Positions 35,500-45,223 of a stretch of DNA of 64,000 nucleotides are shown piece after piece. The notes beneath the pieces are model-generated. The model ran no database searches. It saw only the letters and a program-made list of their open reading frames with translations, and was not told the origin of the DNA. Position numbers and translations under genes: made by a program. How positions within the stretch are numbered: position 1 is the stretch's first letter; the number at the start of each line of letters is the position of its first letter. The stretch covers positions 3,472,001-3,536,000 of the forward strand of contig VNWV01000002.1 of NCBI GenBank assembly GCA_009801085.1, written 5' to 3'. This stretch comes from Lasiodiplodia sp. COLG20. Taxonomy: Eukaryota; Ascomycota; Dothideomycetes; Botryosphaeriales; Botryosphaeriaceae.

Positions 35500-36909
35500 A
35501 TGGATTACGCTAACGAATTGCGGCCCCAAACACCCTCCCACGAAGAGCATGTCAGCGAACCGACGTCTGCCAATAGCTCCTCGACACTGCAGGAAGCAGA
35601 TGGCCTAGAGGGCTTGGACGAACTCGAAGCGCCAGAACTAGTGAATAGTAACGAAGATGGCCCTTCGCTCGAAGGAATCCGGAGCAATTCACACCATGGC
35701 GTTTCTCCACTCGATGAGTTAGCTGCTCCACTGCCCATAAACATCAACGAGGGCCCCGATCTCGAGGATGCTAGAAATGCGTCGCAAACGGAACCCAACG
35801 TCTCCCCAGAGCAAACGAGTGCCGGCATCCTTCATTGGTCTTGGTCCACCACCTACACTCTCTCATACCTAGTCTTTTTCTCAATACTTGGAACTTTGGC
35901 ACGTCTTGGCCTACAGGCCATTACAATCTATCCCGGCGCACCTGTAGCGCTCGGAGAGATCTGGGCGAACGTTGGTGGGACTTTTGTCATGGGCTTCCTG
36001 AGCGAGGACCGCTCTCTATTCCGGCGCGACCTGGCCGCAGCCACGCAGAGGGCCGAAAAGCGTCCAACCTTCGAACAAGCCGCTGCGCTCAAGAAGGAGC
36101 ACTTGACCATCAAGAAGGGCATACCCTTGTACGTGGGTCTGTCAGTTGGCTTCTGCGGCTGCTTCACCACCTTCTCGTCCTTCATGCGCGACGCCTTCCT
36201 CGCCCTCTCCAACGACCTCAATACCGGGACCACCTCGAGCAAGGTGACGACGTCGGCAGCTCGCCCCCGCAACGACGGCTACAGCGTCGAGTCCGTCCTC
36301 GCCGTCCTGATCCTCGAAATAGCCGCCAGCCTCGCTGCTCTCGACCTGGGCGCACACGTAGCCATCCTCGTCGAGCCACTATTCGAGCGCATCCCCCGTC
36401 TCGAGAACGCCAACCTCCGTGCCATCCTAGATCCGGTCACCGCGGTTCTGGCATGGCCGATGTGGATAGGCACGGTCATCATGGCTATCTGGCCGCCTCA
36501 TGACAGGTGGCGCGGCCAGGCTGTGTTCGCTCTGGTCTTCGCGCCCGTCGGGTGTTTGTTGCGCTTCTACCTATCGCTGTGGCTGAACGGTCGCCTGCCG
36601 CGGTTCCCGCTCGGCACGTTCGCTGCTAATGTTTTCGGGACTGTGGTGCTGGGTATGTCGTTCGATTTGCAACGGGCTGCGGTGGGCGGCGGCGTCGTGG
36701 GATGCCAGGTTTTGCAGGGCGTGGAGGATGGGTTCTGTGGGTGCTTGACGACCGTCAGCACGTGGATTCTGGAGTTGAAGTCGCTACGGAGGCGTCATGC
36801 GTATGTGTATGGAGCAGTCAGTCTTGCAGTAGGGCTTGGGAGTCTCGTAATCATCATGGGCAGTCTTCGGTGGACCGTTGGTTTCTCGGAACCTGAATGT
36901 AAGGTCTGA
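35500..36909 (+). CDS. FEX1: FEX/CrcB-family fluoride exporter, double-domain
   Basis: Single exon, 469 aa. An acidic Ser/Glu-rich N-terminus of ~110 residues precedes two CrcB-type halves. Half 1: LVFFSILGTLARLGLQAITI, WANVGGTFVMGFL, then GFCGCFTTFSSFMRDAFLA. Half 2: FAPVGCLLRFYLSLWLNGRL, FAANVFGTVVLGM, then GFCGCLTTVSTWILELKSL. The conserved Asn in each NVGGTF/NVFGTV segment and the Phe/Thr box after GFCGC are the channel residues of the Fluc/FEX family, which lets toxic fluoride leave the cytoplasm across the plasma membrane. The two halves are in one chain, as in eukaryotic FEX. In half 2 the box reads TTVSTW instead of TTFSSF, consistent with the asymmetric pore of eukaryotic members. 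It ends 93 bp from the convergent arrestin-like gene. Confidence 0.93.
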   Translation: MDYANELRPQTPSHEEHVSEPTSANSSSTLQEADGLEGLDELEAPELVNSNEDGPSLEGIRSNSHHGVSPLDELAAPLPININEGPDLEDARNASQTEPNVSPEQTSAGILHWSWSTTYTLSYLVFFSILGTLARLGLQAITIYPGAPVALGEIWANVGGTFVMGFLSEDRSLFRRDLAAATQRAEKRPTFEQAAALKKEHLTIKKGIPLYVGLSVGFCGCFTTFSSFMRDAFLALSNDLNTGTTSSKVTTSAARPRNDGYSVESVLAVLILEIAASLAALDLGAHVAILVEPLFERIPRLENANLRAILDPVTAVLAWPMWIGTVIMAIWPPHDRWRGQAVFALVFAPVGCLLRFYLSLWLNGRLPRFPLGTFAANVFGTVVLGMSFDLQRAAVGGGVVGCQVLQGVEDGFCGCLTTVSTWILELKSLRRRHAYVYGAVSLAVGLGSLVIIMGSLRWTVGFSEPECKV

Positions 36910-37002
36910 GAAAGTAGGTACAGCCAACAAACCGCTTCCTCAGCTACTCGAGAGTCTCGTTCTGGACGGGTGATAGAAAGTAGTTGAATGGAGTATCTAC
37001 AA

Positions 37003-38385
37003 TCACGCATGCCGTTGATAGCTCGGTAGCTCTGCTTCACTCTCAATCAACTGGCCCACACTCACACTACCTGCCAAGTCCTCCCCGGCTACTCTTGGCT
37101 CCCGAACAACTTGGAGAGGCACCTCAACCTCCAGAGGCTTATGACGAAGCCCTTTCATCCGGACGTGTAACACAAGTGAATACCTCCTTGAAGCCAGCTC
37201 AGTAGCGAAAGTCGGCAATAAGCGCTTCGATCCACTCACAGGCACCGAGAGCGTCGTTGTCCACGGCAGATTGGCGTTATCAGAACGAATGGTGCCGTTC
37301 GACGCCAGATGATCCTGCCGCCACACCAGGGAGTTCAGGATGCGAGTCTCGGTATCCAGGTCCTCGACGCGAACGTCTCCGTAGAGAAGCTTGGAAGCCT
37401 CCTCGACAGTCTGCATACGTTTGGTTTTCCGTGTCGAACAAAAAGTGATTTTCCGGATGGTGGTATCGACTTCGCAGCTCCACTCGTACGGCAAGCCCAA
37501 ACCCAATTCCTTTTCCACGGTTCCAGGTAGGAAGCACAGCCTGATGATTGCTGCCGTAGTGGCTCTCGGTGCTTTGGTGTTGACAGACAGTGCAACCGGT
37601 TCCATGGTAGAGAGGTGCAGTTCTCCTCCCCGTCCCTTCTTCGTCGTCAAACATGCACTTGCAATGGGCCGGAAATCTCCTGGATAGTCGCTGAGATCTA
37701 GGGGAGGCAGAGCTTCCCTGTAGGGTCGCATCTCAATCTCTCTCTCGGCGCAGTACTCGCTTATCCTAGTTGGATTGCTGGACATTGTGATAAGACAGGC
37801 TTGCATCGTGTACTTGATAAGAGGTTGCATGAATGTCTTGTCGGGATTTCGGGCGCTGAATGGTCTTCCAAGTCTCGCTGACGGTGGTAGGGACATGTAG
37901 CTTGGATGGGCGTCATCGTGCGGCGAAATCAAAGTACGCGGTACAGTAAAGCAGAATGGGTATCGATGAATGGCCCAACCGAGCTGTCCGCTGACATTGA
38001 TCGCTCCTTGATCCGAATCTATAGTTATGGTCTCTTTCAAGAACTATCGGGTTCAGCGCCTTGACTATGGAATGGTCGCCGCCTTACTTACAAAATGCTC
38101 CATCGTGTCAAACGGCTTCTCGCCAGGCTCCAGCCCATAATGTGTTGATCCAATCCACAATCTCATGACTCCGCAAAATGACAATTTCAATTTGACCGTT
38201 AGACCTGCCGGCACTGACACATCAACCCAACCCTTGATGACGTCTCCATCCGTTCGTATTATTCGAGCCTGTTTGGACGGGACCGAAGCGTAGTGCTCTT
38301 CTGGCGACACTGTGATTCTTATCGATGGCTTTCGGCAACGGGTGCCCGTATAGGACGGAACATAAGACAGAATGTTGGCACGCAT
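37003..38385 (-). CDS. Arrestin-fold (arrestin-like N-terminal domain) protein
   Basis: Two exons, 38385..38092 and 38043..37003 (49-nt intron, GTAAGT..TAG, phase 0), 444 aa. ATG 38385 is the first Met; the open frame runs slightly further upstream. Beta-rich N-terminal segments fit an arrestin N domain: IRITVSPEEHYASVPSKQA, IIRTDGDVIKGWVDVSVPAG, and LDLSDYPGDFRPIASACLTT after a long insert. The second half (VALSVNTKAPRATTAAIIRL, then SLVLHVRMKGLRHKPLEVEV) resembles an arrestin C domain. Fungal proteins of this group act as adaptors, often for ubiquitin ligases on transporters; no PPxY motif is obvious in the parts I read, so the adaptor role is only inferred. It is divergent from the amidase gene 205 bp away. 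Confidence 0.65.
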
Positions 38386-38590
38386 TGCCACTTGTGATTG
38401 CTATCCTTGACTGATATTCAACGAAGTTGGCTAAGAAGTTATTTATTCTAGCCGTGTTCCATGTGACGATCGCAGAGCTTCCCGGGACAGCGTCGGAAGA
38501 CTCGGGAGCGCCATTCCTGAAGCTCATGCGGGGCACCACAACATCCACAGACGGGCCGTCCCTCTTTTCTCGATTCACCCACCGGCTGCA
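38386..38590. promoter_or_regulatory. 205-bp divergent promoter (arrestin-like / amidase)
   Basis: Two outward start codons are separated by only 205 bp, so both promoters share this interval. No specific site can be named. Confidence 0.5.
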
Positions 38591-40478
38591 ATGACTTGGC
38601 AAGAAACGGCAAAAGCAAAACGCGAATCGTTGCTGCAAGCCATCCCCCTTCAATGGCGCTTGACGTCATCGCAGATCCCGCCCTGTACCCGACTACCCGA
38701 CGTTACCGGCTTCATCCGCCAGCACCTTGACCCGGCCGAGCTTGTTATTACAGACTCGTCTGCAGACATTGTGCTCCAACGGATTCGGACCGGTGACTGG
38801 TCGGCTACCGAGGTCACCCGAGCTTTCTGTCATCGCGCATCACTCGCACATCAATTGGTCCGTTTACTTAGTCCCATGCCTACTACCCTACTAATGTTTG
38901 GTATTCCAGACAAATTGTCTGTCTGAAATATTTTTTGAAGCCGCCTTGAAGAGGGCGGGAGAGATCGACGACCACTACCAACGCACCGGACAAACAATTG
39001 GGCCTTTTCACGGACTACCCGTCAGCTTCAAGGACCGCATTGACATCGAAGGTCTCGACAGCGCCTGCGGCTATGTCAGCTGGATCGGCTGCAAAAGGAC
39101 GGAGAAAGACGAAGGCACTCTCGTCCGCAAGCTGCGCGCTGCCGGCGCCATCTTCTTCGTCAAGACGAGCGTCCCGATGAGCATGCTGATGGGCGAGACG
39201 AGCAACAACATCACGGGCTCGACCTGCAATCCCTACAACAGACTGCTGTCTGCTGGAGGTGCCTCCGGCGGCGAGGGCGCCTTGCTCGCCCTCAGAGGCA
39301 GCCCGCTCGGATGGGGCTCTGACATCGCGGGCTCCGTCCGCATACCCTGCGCCTTCAACAACCTCTACGGGCTGCGTCCTTCGTGCGGCCGGATGCCGCC
39401 TGGCGGAATGACGACGAGCCTCCCTGGGTTGCCTGTGGCTCAGAGCGTCATCGGTCCGATGGCGACTACGCTGGATGTTCTGACCTCGGTGTCTAAGTGG
39501 ATCATCAATGAGAATTGCTGCCAGGACGACTTCGACGTGCTGGATATGCCGTGGAACGAGGAGAGGTTCCAGAGTACGCGGATGAGGATGTGTCGGCCGG
39601 GCGAGACGGATGGCAAGTTGGTATTTGCCGTCATGATGAGTGATGGGGAAGTCGTACCGCACCCGCCGGTGCTACGAGCATTGCGAATGGTTGTTCAAGC
39701 GCTGCAGCAGAGGGGATATGAGGTGACACACCCCGAAACTCCGTAAGGAACTAACTAACGTAATCAGGTCATTGAATGGCAGCCTCCAGCACATGGGCCT
39801 GCAGCCATGAGCCTGTTTCAAATCTTTGGCTCTACCGCCGGTCTGGAGGTCCGAAGAGCTCTCGACTCGAGCGGAGAACCTCCGGTCCATCAGTTGCGCC
39901 AGTGGTACGACGAACAGCAGAGCGAGCCGTCGTCCAGTGCCGAGTTCTGGAGACTCTGTGCACTTCGGGACGAGTACCGCGCCCAGTACCATGCTTACTG
40001 GCAATCCACGCGTGGCAAGATAGTATCGAAGAAAGTTGTTGACGGCGTGATCCTCCCCATCGCCCCTAGCGCAGCAGTTCAGGAAGGCTTCTTCCATCAC
40101 TTTGGTAAGGGTCGCTCGCTTCGTGTTCAAGCAACGGCGCACTGATACTGCAAACAGCGTACACGGCGATTGCCAGTTTCCTTGACTACACTGCCGGCAG
40201 TGTTCCCGTAACCTTTGCAGACAGAGCCCTGGATCCCGAGGACACCAGGTACAAGCCGAAAAGTCAACAAGATCGGCAGCATTGGCGCACATGTAAGCTT
40301 CCTTGCTATGTATCGCGAAAGGTGACTGTCTGATTTCCAGGATGTAGATCAAAAGGAGCTCTTCGACGGTGCGCCTGTAGGAGTGCAGGTCATGGGCCGC
40401 AGGCTGCAGGAGGAGAAGGTTTTAGCAATGATGGCCGCCGTCTCAGACGCGCTGGCGCAGTATGATCCGGACATGTAA
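38591..40478 (+). CDS. Amidase-signature hydrolase (fungal acetamidase-like)
   Basis: Five exons: 38591-38857, 38910-39722, 39768-40104, 40158-40292, 40348-40478; 1683 nt, 560 aa. Each intron is 45-55 nt, GT..AG, and the joins restore AHQLTNCLSEIFFEAAL, GYEVIEWQPPAHGP and HHFAYTAIASFLDYTAG. The amidase signature holds the catalytic Lys in LPVSFKDRID, the Gly/Ser region SAGGASGGEGALLAL and the nucleophile region GSDIAGSVRIPCAFNNLYGL. The C-terminus has GAPVGVQVMGRRLQEEKVL. Enzymes of this family hydrolyse carboxamides to acid plus ammonia in nitrogen scavenging; the exact amide is unknown. The last join uses acceptor TGTAG at 40347, because the nearer CCAG at 40340 would create a stop. Two residues vary from usual: SFKDRID where SLKD or SVKD is common. 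Confidence 0.85.
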
Positions 40479-41280
40479 ACATGAAGAATTGCATCCCGGG
40501 CCTTGATTTCGTCGGGTAGCTTCCATATCCGGGTTGGTCGGAGACTTCGGGATGATATTTCGTCAGATGGTTTCCTCATCTGGCTTAGTCGGCCATTCCG
40601 GGGACGCTAGACGGGACCTAGCACCTGTGAAGCTACTCTTTCTATTGTAGGTAGATACGCCTGAGCAGAGCCGTGTGTTTAAGTGCCGACTGTATCTAAG
40701 TCCACTCCTCATTCTTACGCTCTGTTCAGCCATACGGAACTATGCTTTGGCAAGTTCAATTCTTTGGCCTGAATGCTAGCCTACTGTAGCATTTGCGTGC
40801 TCCGGTACAGGCGCTTGTTAGCCATCGGCGAGTGTTAAAAAGTTTCCAAAATGATGTGTATCAGTATCTGGGTGACGGCTCCGATCTCCAACACCGCCTA
40901 CTCGCCTTTGACCCTGATTAATCCCATCAGTCAACCATGGAGACCTTAATCAGTCCTAGTAAAGTCTTAAAGATGGTATCTGGTCGACGTTGAAGATGTT
41001 TTCGCCATTGCAGATCATGTACTTGTACGAGTTGCGTTAAGGGGCTGTGTATACATTATCAGCTTGAATAGATGGAGAAGTAAACACAAGAGTTATAGAC
41101 GCTTTTTGTACGGAGCAGGGGTATTTACTATTTTTTGAAATAACCAACAACGAATACTTTCTCCCGGGTCCACACGACCCTAAATTCCCTTCGTCAAAAT
41201 ACGATCAATCACTGTAGTAAATCGCTAACACGATGACATGTTCTTCCTCATAAATCTCATCTCTCAATCCGTTGTCATCC
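40479..41280. other. Intergenic between convergent genes
   Basis: Contains a diverged tandem duplication (listed separately). No gene recognised elsewhere. It holds the 3' UTRs of the amidase (+) and POT transporter (-). Confidence 0.4.
40505..40602. repeat. Diverged ~47-bp tandem repeat
   Basis: Two adjacent copies, about 40505-40551 and 40554-40602, align from TTTCGTC through TTCC to GTCGG and CGGG at roughly three quarters identity. Most differences are G/A or C/T transitions. The second copy also contains a short palindrome, CAGATG..CATCTG. No coding role is seen. Confidence 0.5.
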
Positions 41281-43480
41281 TTACACCTTCTTCTCATCAT
41301 CCGACTCAGCAACCTTGGTGGTGCTCGTAGCCGCGCTCTCATCCTCATAAGTCATGAACTCGTCGTTATCGATGTGCTTGTACTTGAACCAGAAGATGAT
41401 GGTCTGGACGAACAGGGCGATGGCGGGACCGGCCCAGACCCAGATGAGATAAGGCTGTCAGGGTCAAGTCAGTCAATGTTCATCTTGAACAGAGAATTGG
41501 CATCGAGAAGAGGGGAAAAGACTCACATCCGTAATAACCGGCGTCAAGATCTCGCCCAACGCCGACGTCAGGGCCGTCATGAAGAGGAAGATGGCCATGA
41601 CGAGCGACTTCATGCCCTGAGGGCTGCGCGAGTAAGCGATCTCGTAGGCCGTGACGTTGCAGAAGCACTCGGACAGGGCGCCGAGGGCGACGTTGGGGAT
41701 CTGCAGCCAGATGCTGAGCGGGCTGACGCGGCCGTCCTCGGCGCACGTCGTGGCGTGGTAGCCGCACGGGTTGGTCTCGTACACGCGCCACTGCACGATG
41801 GCGCCGATAGCGCCCGAGATGGCGGCCAGCATGAAGCCGAAGGTGATGCGCGAGATGCGGCCGAAGCGGATGTTGTACTTGCGCAGCCCCGGGTAGATGA
41901 CGTGGCTGAGCAGCGGCACCGTGACGATGATGACGATGGGGTTGAAGTGGCCGAGGAGGTCGTTGGGTGCGCCGTTGGTCGTCATGGTGGAGCCTGTTGG
42001 GGAGGGGGGTGAGTATGCTATACGTGCTAAGGGGTCTTGGGGTCCCTTGCTGACCTTGGTTCGACAGGACGCTTCCGATACCACCGTCGTTGAGGTTGTA
42101 GATGGGGAAATACAGGAAGATCATGCAGGCATCGACGGTACGGACGACGTCGTCGACGAATTTGTCGTTCCAGTCGATTGGCTTGCCAGCGAAAGTGGTT
42201 ATGCCTTTCGCGGCTAACACTGAAGGCTTGGCCGCATCCCAGAATCCCTTCCGCCAGAATTTGCCGCCGTTTTCCTTGACAGCGATGGCCCAGACCTTGG
42301 ATGCGTGGGTGAGTGGCGAACCACTCGGTTTAACCTTGATCAGCTTTTTGTACAGGTAGGCAAGGAGCACGGGAAGAAGCATGAAGACGATGGTAGGCAG
42401 GAGGAAGGCCAGCCAGAAGCCGATGCGCTTCTCAGCATAAGTTGTGGCAATGGCAAAGAAGGCGCCAACGTTGATAAGGGCTATAGCTGTCAGTGTACGA
42501 CCTTGAATTGCAGGAAACGCGCAGTAACTGACCGTAGAAAATGAGCATCAGGCGTTGGACGGTTGATTCAGGATCGACGATGACCTTCTCCCCTGACTCC
42601 AAAACGCGAGTGAAGGGTTTCTGGTACTCATATTGGTCCAGCAGGACAGGGGCGACATTGGGCTTGAAGAGACCTTGGACACGTCAGAACAAGCTTCAGG
42701 GAGGATTTTCGAAGCAACCAACCTGCACCAATGGCCAGTACAAGCAAACTGATGATGAAAGGGACCAAGCCTCTGCCAGCCTGCAAGACGCTGGGAAGGC
42801 CGGAGAAGATCATGATGACATGGGCAACGAAGCAGATCAGAACACCGATGACGATGGTCTTGAAGCGGCCCCATCTTGTGTCGGCAATCCATGCACCGAA
42901 GATGGGAACAACGTAGGACATGAAAGCGAAAAGCAGGACGAAGGCGTTGGCAAACTGAATGCCCTTGCCAAGCGCACCTGCAGTGCCCTGGGTGCCGGCA
43001 GCGGGCGCACCGGCGCCATTTCCTACGAAACGCATCAATTTGATGAACATTAGACTAACACGCACTGAACCTTACCACCCTCGGGCAGCGGATACTGCAT
43101 GAAGTTGGAGAAGACCGTCTTGGCTCCGTAGTAGGAAGCGCGTTCAGAGAATTCAACCAGGCAGAGAAGCCAGATGACCATGGGGACCTTATCAGACACC
43201 CTCCTAAGGCTCCTAAACTCCTCCTCAGTCGGAGCTGGGTGGAGTTCATCGTTGTCAGTGGAGGCGCGCCGGATATCGACGTCCAGTTGTTTTTCGTCAA
43301 CGGACGTTCCGCGCTTGCTGGCGCCATCGCCTATAGCGAAGGAGTTTCGGCCATTGGCATTGACGACCTGCTCAGGGACCCGCGTCGAAAGGACGTCGGT
43401 CGTGACGTGCTCGGCCGTTCCAGCTGTGGAGCGATCAGCTGAATGTTTGAGGGCTAGTTGTTTCAATACAACATACACAT
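41281..43480 (-). CDS. POT/PTR2-family proton-coupled oligopeptide transporter
   Basis: Seven coding exons: 43480-43477 (ATGT only), 43423-43076, 43022-42723, 42673-42533, 42480-42055, 41993-41527, 41454-41281; 1860 nt, 619 aa. All joins keep frame and restore POT motifs: LVEFSERASYYGAKTVFSNF, FAFMSYVVPIFGAWIADTRW, GRFKTIVIGVLICFVAHVIM, LINVGAFFAIATTYAEKRIG, FLYFPIYNLNDGGIGSVLSN and GSTMTTNGAPNDLLGHFNP. The ERxSYYG element and the NDGGIG segment are typical proton/peptide-coupling regions. About twelve membrane helices are present. It imports di- and tripeptides (or related solutes) at the plasma membrane. The start in the micro-exon yields MSGTAEHVTTDVL; an unspliced alternative ATG at 43622 gives a Cys-rich leader that looks non-coding. 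Confidence 0.85.
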
Positions 43481-45223
43481 TTTGGTCAGAAGTGGGCGGA
43501 AATGGGGGCTCGGCGGGTGGATGGGCGATCGTCAACAACACGTCGCTGGCAAGCGTGAACCAGGCAATGCCGGTCAGGCCTCTTATACAACAGCAGCACT
43601 GGAACCGAGACATTGGGAACATTTCCTCGGCAAGTGCCTGACTTGGAATTGCTCGTTGCGCAGGCCCATGGCTAGCCTGCGGCGTCGGTTAAAGCGCCGT
43701 TTCGAGCACGCCACTCTTGGGCGTTATCTTGCAACGGCCTTGATTCAGTAGCTGGATGTAACGCTGTGTCGGAGAACTGCGACATGGAGCTGGCCAGAAT
43801 GACAACGGCCGTGGCCATCTGGGCTCCTACTACTCTTGCCACTCAGAGCCGCATCGAAGGATCAAGCTCGGCTGGGCGCGGCAGCGACGGTGGTTGGCCG
43901 AGGGTTGGCGGAGGCTTGAGGAGTGCTTGTAGCCGTGGATAAGCTTGCCACCGTTCGCTGGGCGTCTTGTGGGCCGCGTACGGGGAAGGTGCCACCTGCA
44001 CCGCTGATTGCGCGATAAGGCCCGCCCGAGTCGTGCGCGTACCACTGCGGAGAAATACCCAGACCCGGGACTGGGCTGGGCGGCCGAGTGAGAATGAAGA
44101 AAGGTTCTGCAGGCTGGGCATCCCGCCTTGCTCCGTGGGTTCGTGTTGCGTGTCGCCTGAAGTCATCACAGTCGTAATGCGTCTATTGGTCGTTGTGTCT
44201 GTCCATTCGGCGCTTTCCGGATTTGGTGCGAGTAGCTGAAGCACGTGTTACCTAAGGAGCTGCCCTTTCCAGATGAGCCTCTGCTCCTAAATCCCTCGTG
44301 GTCCTATGGCGAAAGAGGTCAAGTAATGGCATCCGCATAGTAAGACAGTGAGGCGTTGCGAGGCGTTGGATACGAGTTAAAGCAGGCCCACTGAAGTCGG
44401 CAACCCCAAGCCTCCAGGGTATTCCTACTACAGTAGTGAACGGCGACGCCCGGGCCGGGATCGTCCAGTCGGTGTTGTTCGAGAGTGGCCTAGCCAGCGG
44501 TGGGCAAGCAGGACTCTGTGGACTCGATCTCCATAGCGACGGATAGGATCGACTCGCTTCTGATGGACGCATAAGAAGGCATTGTGCTGGTCAGATTTTC
44601 CCAGCTCATTCCTTCAGGATTTTTACTCTCTCCGTAGCAAGTCGGCTATGCGTTAGCTGCTGCATAGCTGCGAGTTCGAGGTTATGGATCGATGCTGGAG
44701 ATAAGGCGTGAGGCTAAAGGTCAGCATCATCGCACAGCTGCCGAGCCAAGTCTTATAACATCGCCGTTGCGCGATGAGTCAGAAAACTCGATGACTGTTG
44801 CTAAGCGTCGGCAATTCAAGATGAGAGTGAGGTCGAAAGAAGAGAAGCAGTTGGCCTCGCTTTTGAATCCTCCCGCTCCCGTCCGAAAATCAACCGCACT
44901 CAAGGCACCGCTGCGCCACTGCTGACATACTTGTCCATCTTTGGACTGATGCCTGTTCTTTTGCAAGCGGTGTCCCGGTAGGGAAATTTACGATATATGG
45001 CCGCTTCTTTACTGTATGAGGTAGCAGCATATGCGATAAACAGTCGTCCAACGGTCATCCACCGCATGGTAAGCATAGGCAAAGAAAAAAGTATTTCATA
45101 TATTCTTGTTTCTTACATCCATCCGTGAATCTATCATGATATATCTACACATCGGCAGACACGTTACACGCACGTATATCCCTATCAACCTTATGCTATC
45201 CCAAAACCACTTACAGTCTCCCC
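43481..45223. other. Intergenic (1.7 kb) upstream of the POT gene
   Basis: Open frames at 43843-44244 and 44252-44572 (both -) show no domain and no splice partners. No gene is supported. Confidence 0.4.

Noticed and set aside
39723..39767. Donor CC|GTAAGG at 39742 for the second amidase intron
   Set aside because: Joining to the only acceptor at 39767 shifts frame into a stop; donor GAG|GTGACA at 39723 gives YEVIEWQPP in frame.
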